A stretch of 45,846 nt of DNA from Clostridiales bacterium (GTDB lineage: Bacteria > Bacillota > Clostridia > Lachnospirales > Cellulosilyticaceae), in NCBI GenBank assembly GCA_019418225.1, contig DYCF01000006.1, positions 83,289 to 129,134 on the forward strand. Direction: 5' to 3'. This document shows positions 15,630 to 24,095 of this stretch, piece after piece. The notes beneath the pieces are model-generated. The model saw only the letters and a list, made by a program, of their open reading frames with translations, made no database searches and was not told where the DNA came from. Position 1 is the first letter of the stretch, and every line of letters starts with the position of its first letter. Both the position numbers and the translations under genes were made by a program.

Positions 15630-17459
15630 TTAATATTCAAATGTAGCTGTTTTTTTTTCCTTATCCCAGCTTACTGATAAATCTAAAATACTTGCAAGCT
15701 CTGAAATCGGTATATACGTTCTACCATTCACAGAACTTGGTGCTGTTACCATTGTATATTCCTTACCATCTGCTGTCACTATATTGCTACCTAATGTCAT
15801 CTTAATAAGCTTACTTGCTGGCACAGTAATAACGCCCTTTGAAAATTCCACATCATCAGGATTAACACCAGCTGCTGCTACAGCATAGCGAAGAGGTACC
15901 ATCGTGCGCCCACTTTCAATATATGGCGCAGCATCCATTGTATGTGTTTCTTCATTAATAATGTAACTTTGATTACCTACTGTAAATTTTGTGATCGTTT
16001 TCTTGCTAACGTCATTTGAATTATTATTATTGTTATTATTACTGTTGTTACTGCCACCATTGGTGTTTGTATTCGTTTCTTCATATTTAGTCGTTAAAAA
16101 TCCATCAAATTTCAGTGTTCCCTCAGCTTCTGGTGCAATAGCGCTTCCACCTATTGTAAGCGCATATTTTCCATCAGGTACTATTTCACTTACATTGACA
16201 CGGAAATTACTAATCTCAAGAACAGATGGTTGTGAAGATTTTTGAACAACGCGTAATGTTAATAAGTTAGGATTTTCATCATCCCATCCTATTACATTTA
16301 CCTTCAAATCTCCTTCTACGACTTCTACATCCGGCTCTCCTCTAAAAGTAATACCATTTTGAGACTCTATTTCTAAAGTAATTAATCCTCTATTTAACAT
16401 AGATTTACTTGTTTCACTAATGGTTACTTTACCACCTATTTGATTTTTTATGCCTACCTGTGCTTTGAAGCCTTCTACCTGTGTTGCAATAGGTGACTTA
16501 ATCTGCCCTATAACAATGCTATCGCCCTTATCAACACCGCGTCCATCCATATTTAAAACCACATTTCCCTTTTGTGTGACGTCTGCATAAACTAAAACAT
16601 TTTTAAAGGTAATTTCATTACTAATCGTACGGTCTAACTCTGGCAATGTAAATTCAAAGCCTGTAATGCGGTCGCCCTCAATAATAGGTGTTATCTCCGC
16701 CTTTTTGCTAATGTCTTTACCATTAACTAATATGGCTCCAATTATAACATCCTTTTTATCTGCTGTTCCAAAGTATCCTTTACTCAGTGTAAATTCAATT
16801 GTACGTCCTGGAATAAAGCTATCTGGCATACCTTCTGTTATGCTAAAACTAAAGTTTCCTGCATCTCCTGCCACCACATCCTCTAAATTAGTATCTAATG
16901 CCTTAAGCGTTGCACCATAAGATTTTACCTGTGCCACTTTTATATCTGTACCTATTTCTGAAGAGCCTTGAATTTGAAGTGTCAAATCGCCTTCTACTAC
17001 CTTTTCACTCACTACCTTTAAGTTTGTAATTTGGAATGTTCCTAAACTCTCTACGCCCTTATCATATGGTAGTACAAATTCTAAAATCTGCTTATCTTCT
17101 TTTCCATCTGTTTCACCATAAGAAACCGTTATTTCATTAATATCTTTAAAACCACCTGCATAAGTGATTTTAGGTGTTTCTGATGCAAAACTATAGTTTG
17201 TTCCTTTTAAAGAAAGGGTAATTGTGCGATCAGCTTTTGTTCTAGTTCCTGTTAAAGAACCTATATAGCGTTCGCTAATTGTAATAGGCGCCAGTGTTCC
17301 TTCCTTTTCAATTGTTGGAATATCACCTGTTATCACCTTTACTACTGCTTCATCTGTTAATTCAACTGCCGAATATGTAGCTGCTGCTACTGGAACTGTA
17401 TTAAAAGTTAATGCAAATACCATACCACCCATTAAAATGACTTTTTGTATATTTTTCAT
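15630..17459 (-). CDS. Secreted protein with C-terminal copper amine oxidase N-terminal-like (stalk) domain
   Basis: 609 residues. A signal peptide (to about FNTVPVAAA) is followed by ~440 residues of repeated beta-sandwich-like segments, e.g. the recurring 'GTDIKVAQVKS', 'GDSIVIGQIKS' pattern. Next come an Asn-rich linker (~470-490) and a C-terminal pair of copper-amine-oxidase-N1 motifs (YIESGRTMVPLRYAVAAAGV and APSSVNGRTYIPISELASIL). Despite the domain name this module is non-catalytic and common in secreted clostridial proteins, where it may bind the wall or other proteins. It has its own promoter and leads into tatD. Role unknown. Confidence 0.85.
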   Translation of the reverse strand: MKNIQKVILMGGMVFALTFNTVPVAAATYSAVELTDEAVVKVITGDIPTIEKEGTLAPITISERYIGSLTGTRTKADRTITLSLKGTNYSFASETPKITYAGGFKDINEITVSYGETDGKEDKQILEFVLPYDKGVESLGTFQITNLKVVSEKVVEGDLTLQIQGSSEIGTDIKVAQVKSYGATLKALDTNLEDVVAGDAGNFSFSITEGMPDSFIPGRTIEFTLSKGYFGTADKKDVIIGAILVNGKDISKKAEITPIIEGDRITGFEFTLPELDRTISNEITFKNVLVYADVTQKGNVVLNMDGRGVDKGDSIVIGQIKSPIATQVEGFKAQVGIKNQIGGKVTISETSKSMLNRGLITLEIESQNGITFRGEPDVEVVEGDLKVNVIGWDDENPNLLTLRVVQKSSQPSVLEISNFRVNVSEIVPDGKYALTIGGSAIAPEAEGTLKFDGFLTTKYEETNTNTNGGSNNSNNNNNNNSNDVSKKTITKFTVGNQSYIINEETHTMDAAPYIESGRTMVPLRYAVAAAGVNPDDVEFSKGVITVPASKLIKMTLGSNIVTADGKEYTMVTAPSSVNGRTYIPISELASILDLSVSWDKEKKTATFEY

Positions 17460-17517
17460 TGGTTTTCCCCCTATTTATTACAATTTAAACTATATATTAT
17501 ATTTTGACCTTCACCCT

Positions 17518-17523
17518 ATTATA
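17518..17523 (-). promoter_or_regulatory. Extended -10 promoter of the 609-residue protein gene
   Basis: TGTTATAAT on the minus strand is a TGn-extended -10. No good -35 is visible at 17 bp. The start would be near 17511, ~50 nt before the ATG, which has GGGGG upstream. Confidence 0.5.
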
Positions 17524-17572
17524 ACAAATATATTATTTCATTTGTGTTACAGCTACATCACTATCTTTTAAC

Positions 17573-17614
17573 CTAAAAAAAGGTGCTGCAAAACTATAAA
17601 TAGTTTTACAACAC
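17573..17614 (-). terminator. Terminator downstream of the nucleotidase gene
   Basis: GTGCTGCAAAACTAT / ATAGTTTTACAACAC stem with two mismatches, followed on the minus strand by CCTTTTTTT. It lies ~110 bp past the stop. The spacer at 17618-17724 includes a possible CTGGG/CCCAG pairing but no recognised RNA. Confidence 0.7.
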
Positions 17615-17724
17615 TTACGCACTGCTGGGATGCCTTCGGAGTAATCTATTGAAGTACAAGCTCAGCACATCACAGATTGCATAAAGTGCAGCCCAGTAAT
17701 GGCAAACCTATTTCACAACCTCCC

Positions 17725-18315
17725 CTAAGATATCGCTTCTTCTTGGAAGTATTCTTGTATGCGCTCTGGGTAGCATTCATTCATAATGAAAGTTTCAAAT
17801 TCCAGCCAACTTGACACATGAGGATAGCTATGTGGATTCTGCATATTGTGGGGTTTATCAAAGACGACGGATTTACCACCTGCATTTGCGAAATCTTCAA
17901 TATTATGCATACCATCATCCAGTAAATAATCTCCTTTAATCATAAATTTGCTGCTACACACAATAATATGATTCTTAGGGAAAAACGGTAAGTATTTTTC
18001 AATCCACTCATACTTAGCTTCTACTGCTCTCGGATTAGCTGCCGTTACAATATATATTTCAAATAAATTACTCATATAAAGTCTTTCAAATACTTCTAGT
18101 GCATGCGGTATAGGTTTTAAATTTCTAAATAAATCCGGTTCATGCATCACTGTATCTATTTCTTTCCCAAAAACAGTATATAAGTTCCAGCTCACACAGG
18201 CATCTCGCTTTATATCTGTATGATATTTTTCATTATAAGCAGCAACTACAGCGCCCATATAATCTGCAAGTACATCATCTTGGTCAATTAGTAATGTGAT
18301 TTTCTTATCTGTCAT
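17725..18315 (-). CDS. 5'(3')-deoxyribonucleotidase-like HAD hydrolase
   Basis: 196 residues from the preferred start. HAD motif I is LLIDQDDVLADY with the nucleophile and acid/base Asp. Motif II is in YIVTAAN, and motif III/IV in YLLDDGMHNIEDF. This matches the NT5C/YorS-type family that dephosphorylates deoxyribonucleoside monophosphates. An upstream ATG at 18342 lacks a ribosome site, whereas AGAGGTGAGAG lies just before the ATG at 18313-18315, so the shorter form is chosen. Confidence 0.87.
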   Translation of the reverse strand: MTDKKITLLIDQDDVLADYMGAVVAAYNEKYHTDIKRDACVSWNLYTVFGKEIDTVMHEPDLFRNLKPIPHALEVFERLYMSNLFEIYIVTAANPRAVEAKYEWIEKYLPFFPKNHIIVCSSKFMIKGDYLLDDGMHNIEDFANAGGKSVVFDKPHNMQNPHSYPHVSSWLEFETFIMNECYPERIQEYFQEEAIS

Positions 18316-18472
18316 CTCTCTCACCTCTTTTTCATTAAGCATATTTTGATATTTAAGGACTTCTGGGGTGAAATATTCTATCTTAGTACTATTATTTTAT
18401 TATAAAATCTTTGTTTTGTGACTATTTTTCACATCTTGTACCAATACTCTTACCGATTAATCTACTAATCTA

Positions 18473-20167
18473 TTAATTAAAGAAATGCCACCAACCTGGT
18501 ATCCATTGCGTCAAAGCCGCATACCATCTTGGAATTGTTGCCCCCGAATAAATCGGATAAAAGAATATAAAGGCTAATATTGCAATCACACTAAACCATC
18601 TTACAATATGAAAACGTTTAAACCTTTCATCTAATGCCTTCAAAAGTCCTACCAGTGTTAATATCATTAGTGGTACAACTGGGAAATAATGATATAAAAA
18701 CATAATACGTGATACTAATACATAAGGAAGATATACGGATAAAATCCCTATGCTTAAAAATGTATATTCTTTATCTCGCTCAATAATAGCTTCCTTAAAG
18801 CAATATAACATACCTAAAATACCGCTCCACCAAATGATAGGATTACCAAACGCAGAAATGCTTGCTACAAATCCCTCATTTACATTCCCTTGATAATACC
18901 ATACAGGTTTAATATCTAGTGGCCATAAATACCATGGTGAAGTAAATGGATGTGTTGCCTCTAAATCTGCATGATAATGATACATTTTAAGTTGCAGATC
19001 CCACAACTCCTTCAAGCTTGTATTTTCTGGCCTTAAGAAAAATGGAATATAGCTTGCTAAATAAATACCTACTGGAATAAGGATGAAGAAAACCACACAA
19101 CTTCCTATAATAGTAGGTACTTGCTCTTTAAAGTTGCCAAAATATGAACTTTCTCTAAGCTTACTATATAAATCTGCAAAGAATATAACTGCTAATCCTA
19201 CTGCCATATAAGCACCATTCCATTTAGTAGCTATCGCCGCACCTAGAAAAACACCTGAGAATAACAGATTTATGAGTTTAACACTTAAACTTCCCTTTGC
19301 ACTACACCTTACATACTGATACATAAATAAGAAAGACAGCATCATAAATAACACAAGATAGCTATCTACTGTCGCTATACGTGTCTGTACAAAGTGCATC
19401 CCATCGACGGCAAACAATAAACTGGCTAAAAAGGCATAGCGTGTCTTTCCAAATAGCCTTTTAGCAAAAATATAAATAACTGCTAACATAAGTATTCCAG
19501 CAATATTGCCCATTAGTCTATAAGCAAATGGATACATGCCAAGTACCCTTACAGGGATGGACATAATAAGCTTTCCAAGTGGTGGATGTGTCCATTCGTA
19601 TATATCCATATCATGAATATATTCATAGGCCGTTCTTGCATGGTAAATCTCATCAAAATAAGTACTATTTAAATAGCTAATTTCTTCAGGTACTATATCA
19701 CCTTCATCAATCAATGCGCTTGCTGCCTCTGTTACTGCTACAAGTGGGACACTATTCCCCCTTGTATCATATAAACAGATTTCTCCCATTATACTGTCTG
19801 TTTCTTCTGCTTGAATCCTTAAATATTTAAATGTATATGGAAAATCTGTATCAAACCAGGCAAATACCTTAGGTTCTTCTAATGTTTCCACTTCGCTATA
19901 ATTAATACCATCATTAGAAATTGAAAGCTTGTAATTACCAAATCTAGCACCACTGAAATGTCTAATTTTGCTAATAGCTGTTTCATTATTTAACTCTAAT
20001 ATGACTGTGTTACCTTGCTCTTTAGTATTCCAAAATGTCTGTGGATTTGTAAAGCTTCCTAAATTAATAAAGGAAACTATACCATATATCAATATAATAA
20101 GTACAATTAACCCTAAATCCTTCATGGTTAAAGCATAATTTTTTTCATCCCTCATACCCATTTCCAT
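18473..20167 (-). CDS. PMT-type membrane glycosyltransferase with extracellular discoidin-like insert
   Basis: 564 residues. It resembles protein O-mannosyltransferase-type (GT39) phospholipid-dependent glycosyltransferases. TM1 at ~13-31 leads to an extracellular ~100-residue segment resembling an F5/8 C (discoidin-like) domain: 'FGNYKLSISNDGINYSEV', 'FKYLRIQAEE'. Next is the acidic catalytic loop YFDEIYHARTAYEYI with WTHPPLGKLIM, then about ten transmembrane helices. It would transfer a sugar from a lipid carrier on the outer face, to an unknown acceptor. AAGGAAG lies very close to the first ATG; the third codon ATG at 20161 is better spaced. Confidence 0.82.
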   Translation of the reverse strand: MEMGMRDEKNYALTMKDLGLIVLIILIYGIVSFINLGSFTNPQTFWNTKEQGNTVILELNNETAISKIRHFSGARFGNYKLSISNDGINYSEVETLEEPKVFAWFDTDFPYTFKYLRIQAEETDSIMGEICLYDTRGNSVPLVAVTEAASALIDEGDIVPEEISYLNSTYFDEIYHARTAYEYIHDMDIYEWTHPPLGKLIMSIPVRVLGMYPFAYRLMGNIAGILMLAVIYIFAKRLFGKTRYAFLASLLFAVDGMHFVQTRIATVDSYLVLFMMLSFLFMYQYVRCSAKGSLSVKLINLLFSGVFLGAAIATKWNGAYMAVGLAVIFFADLYSKLRESSYFGNFKEQVPTIIGSCVVFFILIPVGIYLASYIPFFLRPENTSLKELWDLQLKMYHYHADLEATHPFTSPWYLWPLDIKPVWYYQGNVNEGFVASISAFGNPIIWWSGILGMLYCFKEAIIERDKEYTFLSIGILSVYLPYVLVSRIMFLYHYFPVVPLMILTLVGLLKALDERFKRFHIVRWFSVIAILAFIFFYPIYSGATIPRWYAALTQWIPGWWHFFN

Positions 20168-20232
20168 TCTTCCTTTCCAGGTTATTGATTCCTACTTTAT
20201 TAGATTATAGCAAACTTGTCTTTAAATTATGC

Positions 20233-20302
20233 AAAAAAGCCCTTTATACACAAATTATTGTTATATAGTTTATAACAATCCTTGTATATTCTAAGGACTT
20301 TC
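20233..20302 (-). terminator. Long-hairpin terminator of the cyclase-family gene
   Basis: Nested inverted repeats on the minus strand: AAAGTCCTT with AAGGGCTTT at the base, TATACAA with TTGTGTATA, and ATTGTTATA with TATAACAAT (20257-20279) at the top. A TTTTTT run ends the structure. Confidence 0.7.
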
Positions 20303-20309
20303 TCTTTCT

Positions 20310-20900
20310 TTATATTTCACTTTCCGCTTTAGGCTGAACAGCTACTACTCTGCACTTAACCCCTGTTGCTTCTGGATCTTCATGCCACATTGTTAATACC
20401 TTGCATACTTCCTGCGGTCTGATTTTATCAAGGTTTGTAAGGTTCTCTACAACAAAGGTGCCGCGACTTAAAAATATCTTATCAGCTTCGGCATGCTCTT
20501 TGCCCTTTCTTAGGTCTGCTGCATCAATCCCTACAAATTTAACGCCTTCCATAGCTAGTTCTTGAATAAGTTCCCATGATAAATTCGGTCCCTCACTAAA
20601 GTATAAACCACTACCATACGGATGTCTTTCTATAGCTCCTGTACGGATTAATACGAAATCTCCAGGTTTTACATAATCTAAGTCAATATCGTCACAAGTA
20701 ATTTCTCTATCTTGTATATGGCTTACATCAAATAATATCCCTCTCGTTTGCATATAATCTAGTGGCACTTGAATATCCCCATATACATCAAAGTGCGTTC
20801 CTACATGTCCCATAACTATATCTTTTTTTAATTGTGCTTCCGCCATCTTGTAAACACGGTTTGTTTTTTTCACTTGAAGCGTTAAGTCAATATACTCCAC
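20310..20900 (-). CDS. Cyclase family protein (kynurenine formamidase-like)
   Basis: 196 residues from GTG. The metal-binding motif GHVGTHFDV (HxGTHxD) and later YGSGLYFSEGPNLSWE and FVGIDAADL match the cyclase/arylformamidase fold. These hydrolases act on amides or lactones such as N-formylkynurenine, but no kynurenine pathway is adjacent, so the substrate is unknown. An upstream ATG at 20927 has no ribosome site. GGAGG lies 6 nt before the GTG at 20898-20900, giving the typical VEYIDLTL start. Confidence 0.82.
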   Translation of the reverse strand: MEYIDLTLQVKKTNRVYKMAEAQLKKDIVMGHVGTHFDVYGDIQVPLDYMQTRGILFDVSHIQDREITCDDIDLDYVKPGDFVLIRTGAIERHPYGSGLYFSEGPNLSWELIQELAMEGVKFVGIDAADLRKGKEHAEADKIFLSRGTFVVENLTNLDKIRPQEVCKVLTMWHEDPEATGVKCRVVAVQPKAESEI

Positions 20901-21052
20901 CTTGTACCTCCATAGCCCATTTGCCATATGTTCTTTAACTCATTATAAGTTAGTTTCCAGTATTTGTCTATTAACTATCCTCATGAGTAACTTGTTTATA
21001 TTTACATTTTAACTATGACACATGTATTGTATTTATTCAAGTTTTAACATAT

Positions 21053-21162
21053 AAAAAAACAGCCATTCGTTATCTGCTTCGAATGACTGTCTTTTTTTGA
21101 CCTTTAGCATCTCCGTTACTAAAAGTCGCCCCATAATTTGTTTGCCTCAATATCTATTTCCT
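21053..21162 (-). ncRNA. Putative LytTR-controlled small RNA, unit 1
   Basis: About 110 nt. It starts near A21162 with AGGAAATAGATATTGAGGCA, has a hairpin GACTTTTAG / CTAAAGGTC around a loop, and ends in terminator stem ACAGTCATTCG / CGAATGGCTGT with loop AAGCAGATAA and seven T. An ORF starting ATGGGGCGA exists inside but is absent in unit 3, so noncoding function is more likely. Identification rests on repeat comparison with units 2 and 3; no known family was recognised. Confidence 0.6.
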
Positions 21163-21168
21163 GGAGTT

Positions 21169-21228
21169 AATATAACACACCATTAATCATTTACATATAT
21201 TTATTGTACGAATGTACATTTTTATTGT
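21169..21228 (-). promoter_or_regulatory. Promoter and direct-repeat operator of small RNA unit 1
   Basis: Extended -10 TGTTATATT (21169-21177). ACAATAAA begins on the minus strand at 21207 and again at 21228, exactly 21 bp apart; the proximal box is 33 bp upstream of the -10, i.e. at about -45. There is no good -35, as expected for an activator-dependent promoter. The spacing fits LytTR dimers, which bind two direct repeats about two helical turns apart. Confidence 0.6.
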
Positions 21229-21279
21229 TTAAACTGCTTTATTTAATTAAATAATAATTTATTTAATTTATAAAACAAC

Positions 21280-21385
21280 AAAAAACAGTCATTCGTTATC
21301 TGCTCCGAATGACTGTTCTTTGACTCTTAGCATCTCCATTACTAAAAGTCGCCCCATAATTTGTTTGCCTCAATATCTATTTCCT
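21280..21385 (-). ncRNA. Putative LytTR-controlled small RNA, unit 2
   Basis: About 106 nt, closely similar to unit 1 and shifted by 223 bp, so probably a recent tandem duplicate. It has the same 5' leader, hairpin GACTTTTAG / CTAAGAGTC (different from unit 1 yet still paired) and terminator ACAGTCATTCG / CGAATGACTGT with loop GAGCAGATAA followed by T-rich sequence. Confidence 0.6.
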
Positions 21386-21391
21386 GGAATT

Positions 21392-21451
21392 AATATAACA
21401 CATTACCAGTTACCTACATATATTTATTGTATGAATGTACATTTTTATCGT
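21392..21451 (-). promoter_or_regulatory. Promoter and direct-repeat operator of small RNA unit 2
   Basis: Extended -10 TGTTATATT (21392-21400), proximal box ACAATAAA starting at 21430 and distal box ACGATAAA at 21451, again 21 bp apart and 33 bp from the -10. Confidence 0.6.
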
Positions 21452-21532
21452 TTAAACTGCTTTACTTAATTAAATAATAATTTATTTAGTTAAAAATCAC
21501 ACTTCCATTCTATAAAATACAAAAGCAACCAT

Positions 21533-21666
21533 AACAAAGAAAAGCAACCATTTGTTATCTGCTCCAAATGGTTGCTTTTCTTTGTTTACAACATATACTT
21601 TGACTTCTTAATAGTACAAACTTAATTAACAAGTCTCCCCGTTTATTGCCTCAATATCTATTTCCT
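21533..21666 (-). ncRNA. Putative LytTR-controlled small RNA, unit 3 (diverged)
   Basis: About 134 nt. The 5' leader AGGAAATAGATATTGAGGCA is identical to units 1 and 2. The middle hairpin is longer with different sequence (GACTTGTTAAT / ATTAAGAAGTC). The terminator is a perfect 22-bp stem ending CAAATG with the conserved loop GAGCAGATAA. The stem changes from CATTCG/CGAATG to CATTTG/CAAATG, preserving pairing. No ATG follows the purine-rich leader, which argues against a conserved peptide. Confidence 0.6.
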
Positions 21667-21672
21667 AATGTC

Positions 21673-21779
21673 ACTTTAGCATGATTGTTCCTTCATTGCC
21701 ACTTATGTTGTTTAAATAGATATTTTCGTTGTTTAAATAGATACCTTCATTATTTAAATAGATACCTTCATTGTTTCAA
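21673..21779 (-). promoter_or_regulatory. Promoter and four-box operator array of small RNA unit 3
   Basis: Extended -10 TGCTAAAGT (21673-21681). Upstream lie three full 21-bp units (21707-21769), consensus on the plus strand GTTGTTTAAATAGATACCTT, and a partial fourth up to 21779, directly touching the kinase stop codon at 21780-21782. On the minus strand the boxes read ACAACATAA, ACAACGAAA, ATAATGAAG and ACAATGAAG. The proximal one starts 33 bp from the -10, as in units 1 and 2. Confidence 0.6.
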
Positions 21780-23120
21780 CTACTTTTTAGGCGCTTGCAT
21801 AGGAATGACTAATTTGAGATAAAACTCATCTACCTCTTCATTTATAATATATTCGCCTTCATATTTCTCTAAGGCTCTTTTAATATTTTTTAATCCTAAA
21901 CCATGTAACTTCTTATCTTTCTTTTGGGTTACTAATAGATTATCAATCCATTTATTCATATGTTCTTTAGAATTTCTAATCTTGACCACCAAAAAGCCTC
22001 TGATTACTTGACTTTCCATATGAATATACTTTTTAGTATCACCACTTGTAATTCTATCACAGGCTTCAATAGCATTATCTAGTGCATTTGCAAATATGCT
22101 ACATAAATCCTTATCCTCCACAAAGTCACACTTAGTTAAATTCAAATTGACTTCAAGTTCGATTTGTTTTTTATTACACAGGATGCTTTTCTGCCTTAAA
22201 ATAGCATCTACAACAGAACAGCCTGTTTTATAAGTCACCTTAGTTGTCTGTACATCTTTTTCTAATGCATTAATATACCTTGCAAGCTCTTCATGTTCCT
22301 TAGCCACTTCTTTAATACAAGCAATATGATTATTAATATCATGGTATAGTAATCTAATGCGTTCTTGTTCTGCCTCTAAATGTGAGTAATACTCATATTC
22401 CGACTGGGAGCGTTCTTGAGCTTCTCTGCGCTCCATCTCCAATTCATAAAATTTAGCAAGTCTAACGGCGCTAAAGACTATTGCAGTATTCGCTAACAAT
22501 AGTCCTATTTCCATATATATTAACGGTTTGGCAAATACCTCAAGACTAATGCCATGCGAATTAGCGTAATAAAATGCAATAACCATTATTGTAGAATTAA
22601 TCATAATCGGTATTAAAACTCCTGCACATGACCAGCTATCATGCCTTATACATATTTCTAGTCGTTTATAGATATGCATTTGGCCAATGAGTACTATCCC
22701 TGTAAATATTATTCCTATAGAATATATAGTTCTTAGATGTATAAAATTTTTAGGTATCTCTAAAGCATAAATTTCATAAATAATGCTCTGCGTTAATGTT
22801 TCACTCATAATAATGGTTGCTACAAAACTTACTAATAAAATCCATCGCTGCACTAATGAAGCCCCATAAGAACATGTTAATGCTATCCAAATGGCACCTG
22901 CTCCCACTAGAAATAATACGAGGATACTTTCATCACTTAGCCTAATCAACATGACTACAACGAATAACATAATACATAAAATATTATAAAGTGCTTTATG
23001 GATTTTAATGTCTCCTATCATTTGTGATAGCACTCTAAAAACATATACTTTTACAAGTGATAATATACATACATCTGCCCATCCCCATAATATGAAATAC
23101 TCTTCAGGAATCATCCTCAT
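21780..23120 (-). CDS. AgrC-like GHKL sensor histidine kinase
   Basis: 446 residues. Five or six transmembrane helices fill residues ~10-215, followed by a coiled-coil linker (~220-245) and the kinase core. The phospho-acceptor His lies in LLYHDINNHI; the N box is NALDNAIEACD and the G box HGLGLKNIK. This is the HPK10/AgrC-VirS class that senses peptides or other small signals through the membrane domain. The first ATG overlaps the regulator stop by 4 bp; the ATG two codons later has GGAG at 7 nt and may be the true start. No AgrB/AgrD genes are adjacent, so the signal is unknown. Confidence 0.92.
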   Translation of the reverse strand: MRMIPEEYFILWGWADVCILSLVKVYVFRVLSQMIGDIKIHKALYNILCIMLFVVVMLIRLSDESILVLFLVGAGAIWIALTCSYGASLVQRWILLVSFVATIIMSETLTQSIIYEIYALEIPKNFIHLRTIYSIGIIFTGIVLIGQMHIYKRLEICIRHDSWSCAGVLIPIMINSTIMVIAFYYANSHGISLEVFAKPLIYMEIGLLLANTAIVFSAVRLAKFYELEMERREAQERSQSEYEYYSHLEAEQERIRLLYHDINNHIACIKEVAKEHEELARYINALEKDVQTTKVTYKTGCSVVDAILRQKSILCNKKQIELEVNLNLTKCDFVEDKDLCSIFANALDNAIEACDRITSGDTKKYIHMESQVIRGFLVVKIRNSKEHMNKWIDNLLVTQKKDKKLHGLGLKNIKRALEKYEGEYIINEEVDEFYLKLVIPMQAPKK

Positions 23121-23818
23121 TCTCCAATAATTTGAGCCAAGGCTTTTTTAAGGTCTTTAACTTTGAAACGACTAATAGGTACTTCATTTCCAGCAATAAT
23201 CAAATATTCTTTTTCAATCCCCTCGATATATTGCAGGTTAACTAAATATCCTCTATGACATCTAAAAAATTGTTCTTTATCTAATCGTTTTTCTATTTGA
23301 CCTAGACTTATATGCGTATCATATATCTTCTGTCTTGTATGTATATTAACTTTTCTTCCATATGTTTCTGCATATAGAATGTCATGAACTAAAAGTTTAT
23401 AAGAAGCATATCCACTTTTAATCCAGATATATTCTTCTTGTTTCTTTAAAATTGTTTGTATGCATGGTTTAACTTGTCTCCTGAATTCTTCAGCAGAAAT
23501 GGGCTTTGTCAGATAACGTTTTGCATTTACTTCATATCCTTCTTGCATATAACTCGCACTCCCAGATAAGAAAATAATATCTATTTCTTCATCAATTTCT
23601 CTTATCCTTCTTGCAGTTTCCATCCCTGTTAATTTTCCCATTTGTATATCTAAAAAGATCAGTTGTGCCTTCTGTGAATAATTATTAAGCAACTGTTCTC
23701 CTGTTTCATATTCAATAAATTCATGTAAAACTTCTAATTCATTTAGTATAGGTCCTAGATATTTTTTAAGCTGCTCCCTATGAGCTTTTTCATCCTCACA
23801 AATTATAATTGTAAACAT
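23117..23818 (-). CDS. LytTR family response regulator
   Basis: 233 residues. The receiver domain (~1-120) has the acidic pocket CEDE at 7-10, phospho-acceptor D57 in FLDIQM and K105 in LTKP. The LytTR DNA-binding domain (~130-230) shows the typical DILYAETYGRKVNIHT, FFRCHRGYLVNLQYI and PISRFKVKDLKKA segments. LytTR proteins bind paired direct repeats with ~21-bp periodicity. Such repeats stand before all three small RNA units beyond the partner kinase, so these are the likely regulon; that link is inference. GAGG lies before the ATG. Confidence 0.94.
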   Translation of the reverse strand: MFTIIICEDEKAHREQLKKYLGPILNELEVLHEFIEYETGEQLLNNYSQKAQLIFLDIQMGKLTGMETARRIREIDEEIDIIFLSGSASYMQEGYEVNAKRYLTKPISAEEFRRQVKPCIQTILKKQEEYIWIKSGYASYKLLVHDILYAETYGRKVNIHTRQKIYDTHISLGQIEKRLDKEQFFRCHRGYLVNLQYIEGIEKEYLIIAGNEVPISRFKVKDLKKALAQIIGE

Positions 23819-23931
23819 ACTTTCATCCTCACATTTACCTTTTTAAACTTTAATTATTTTTAATTATATTTTCTATACTAATGAATAAAGATTCCTAGAT
23901 AATCTTAATTTATATTTTTATGTATACTAAC

Positions 23932-23960
23932 ATTATATTATCGGCATAAAGGCTTATCAA
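23932..23960 (-). promoter_or_regulatory. Sigma-A-type promoter of the regulator-kinase operon
   Basis: TTGATA (23955-23960), 17 bp, TATAAT (23932-23937) on the minus strand, start near 23925, leader ~107 nt. No 21-bp-spaced boxes were seen, so autoregulation is not suggested. Confidence 0.75.
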
Positions 23961-24049
23961 CTAAAGTATTTTTATGTAAAAAATTGAATATCATTCAAAT
24001 TTTAAGTGAAGTAGATTTCTTGCTTATCCTATTCCATCAAGCCTGTAAA

Positions 24050-24089
24050 AAAGGGATTGTGATAAAAATAAATTAATCACAATCCCTTT
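24050..24089 (-). terminator. Terminator of the MATE gene
   Basis: AAAGGGATTGTGAT pairs with ATCACAATCCCTTT around a ~12-nt AT loop just beyond the MATE stop codon. Confidence 0.75.
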
Positions 24090-24095
24090 GAAAAT

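Noticed and set aside
21053..21385. Small peptides starting MGRLLV in sRNA units 1 and 2
   Set aside because: The start codon and frame are missing in unit 3, the unit 1 and 2 frames end differently, and the conserved parts are the leader and hairpins rather than codons.
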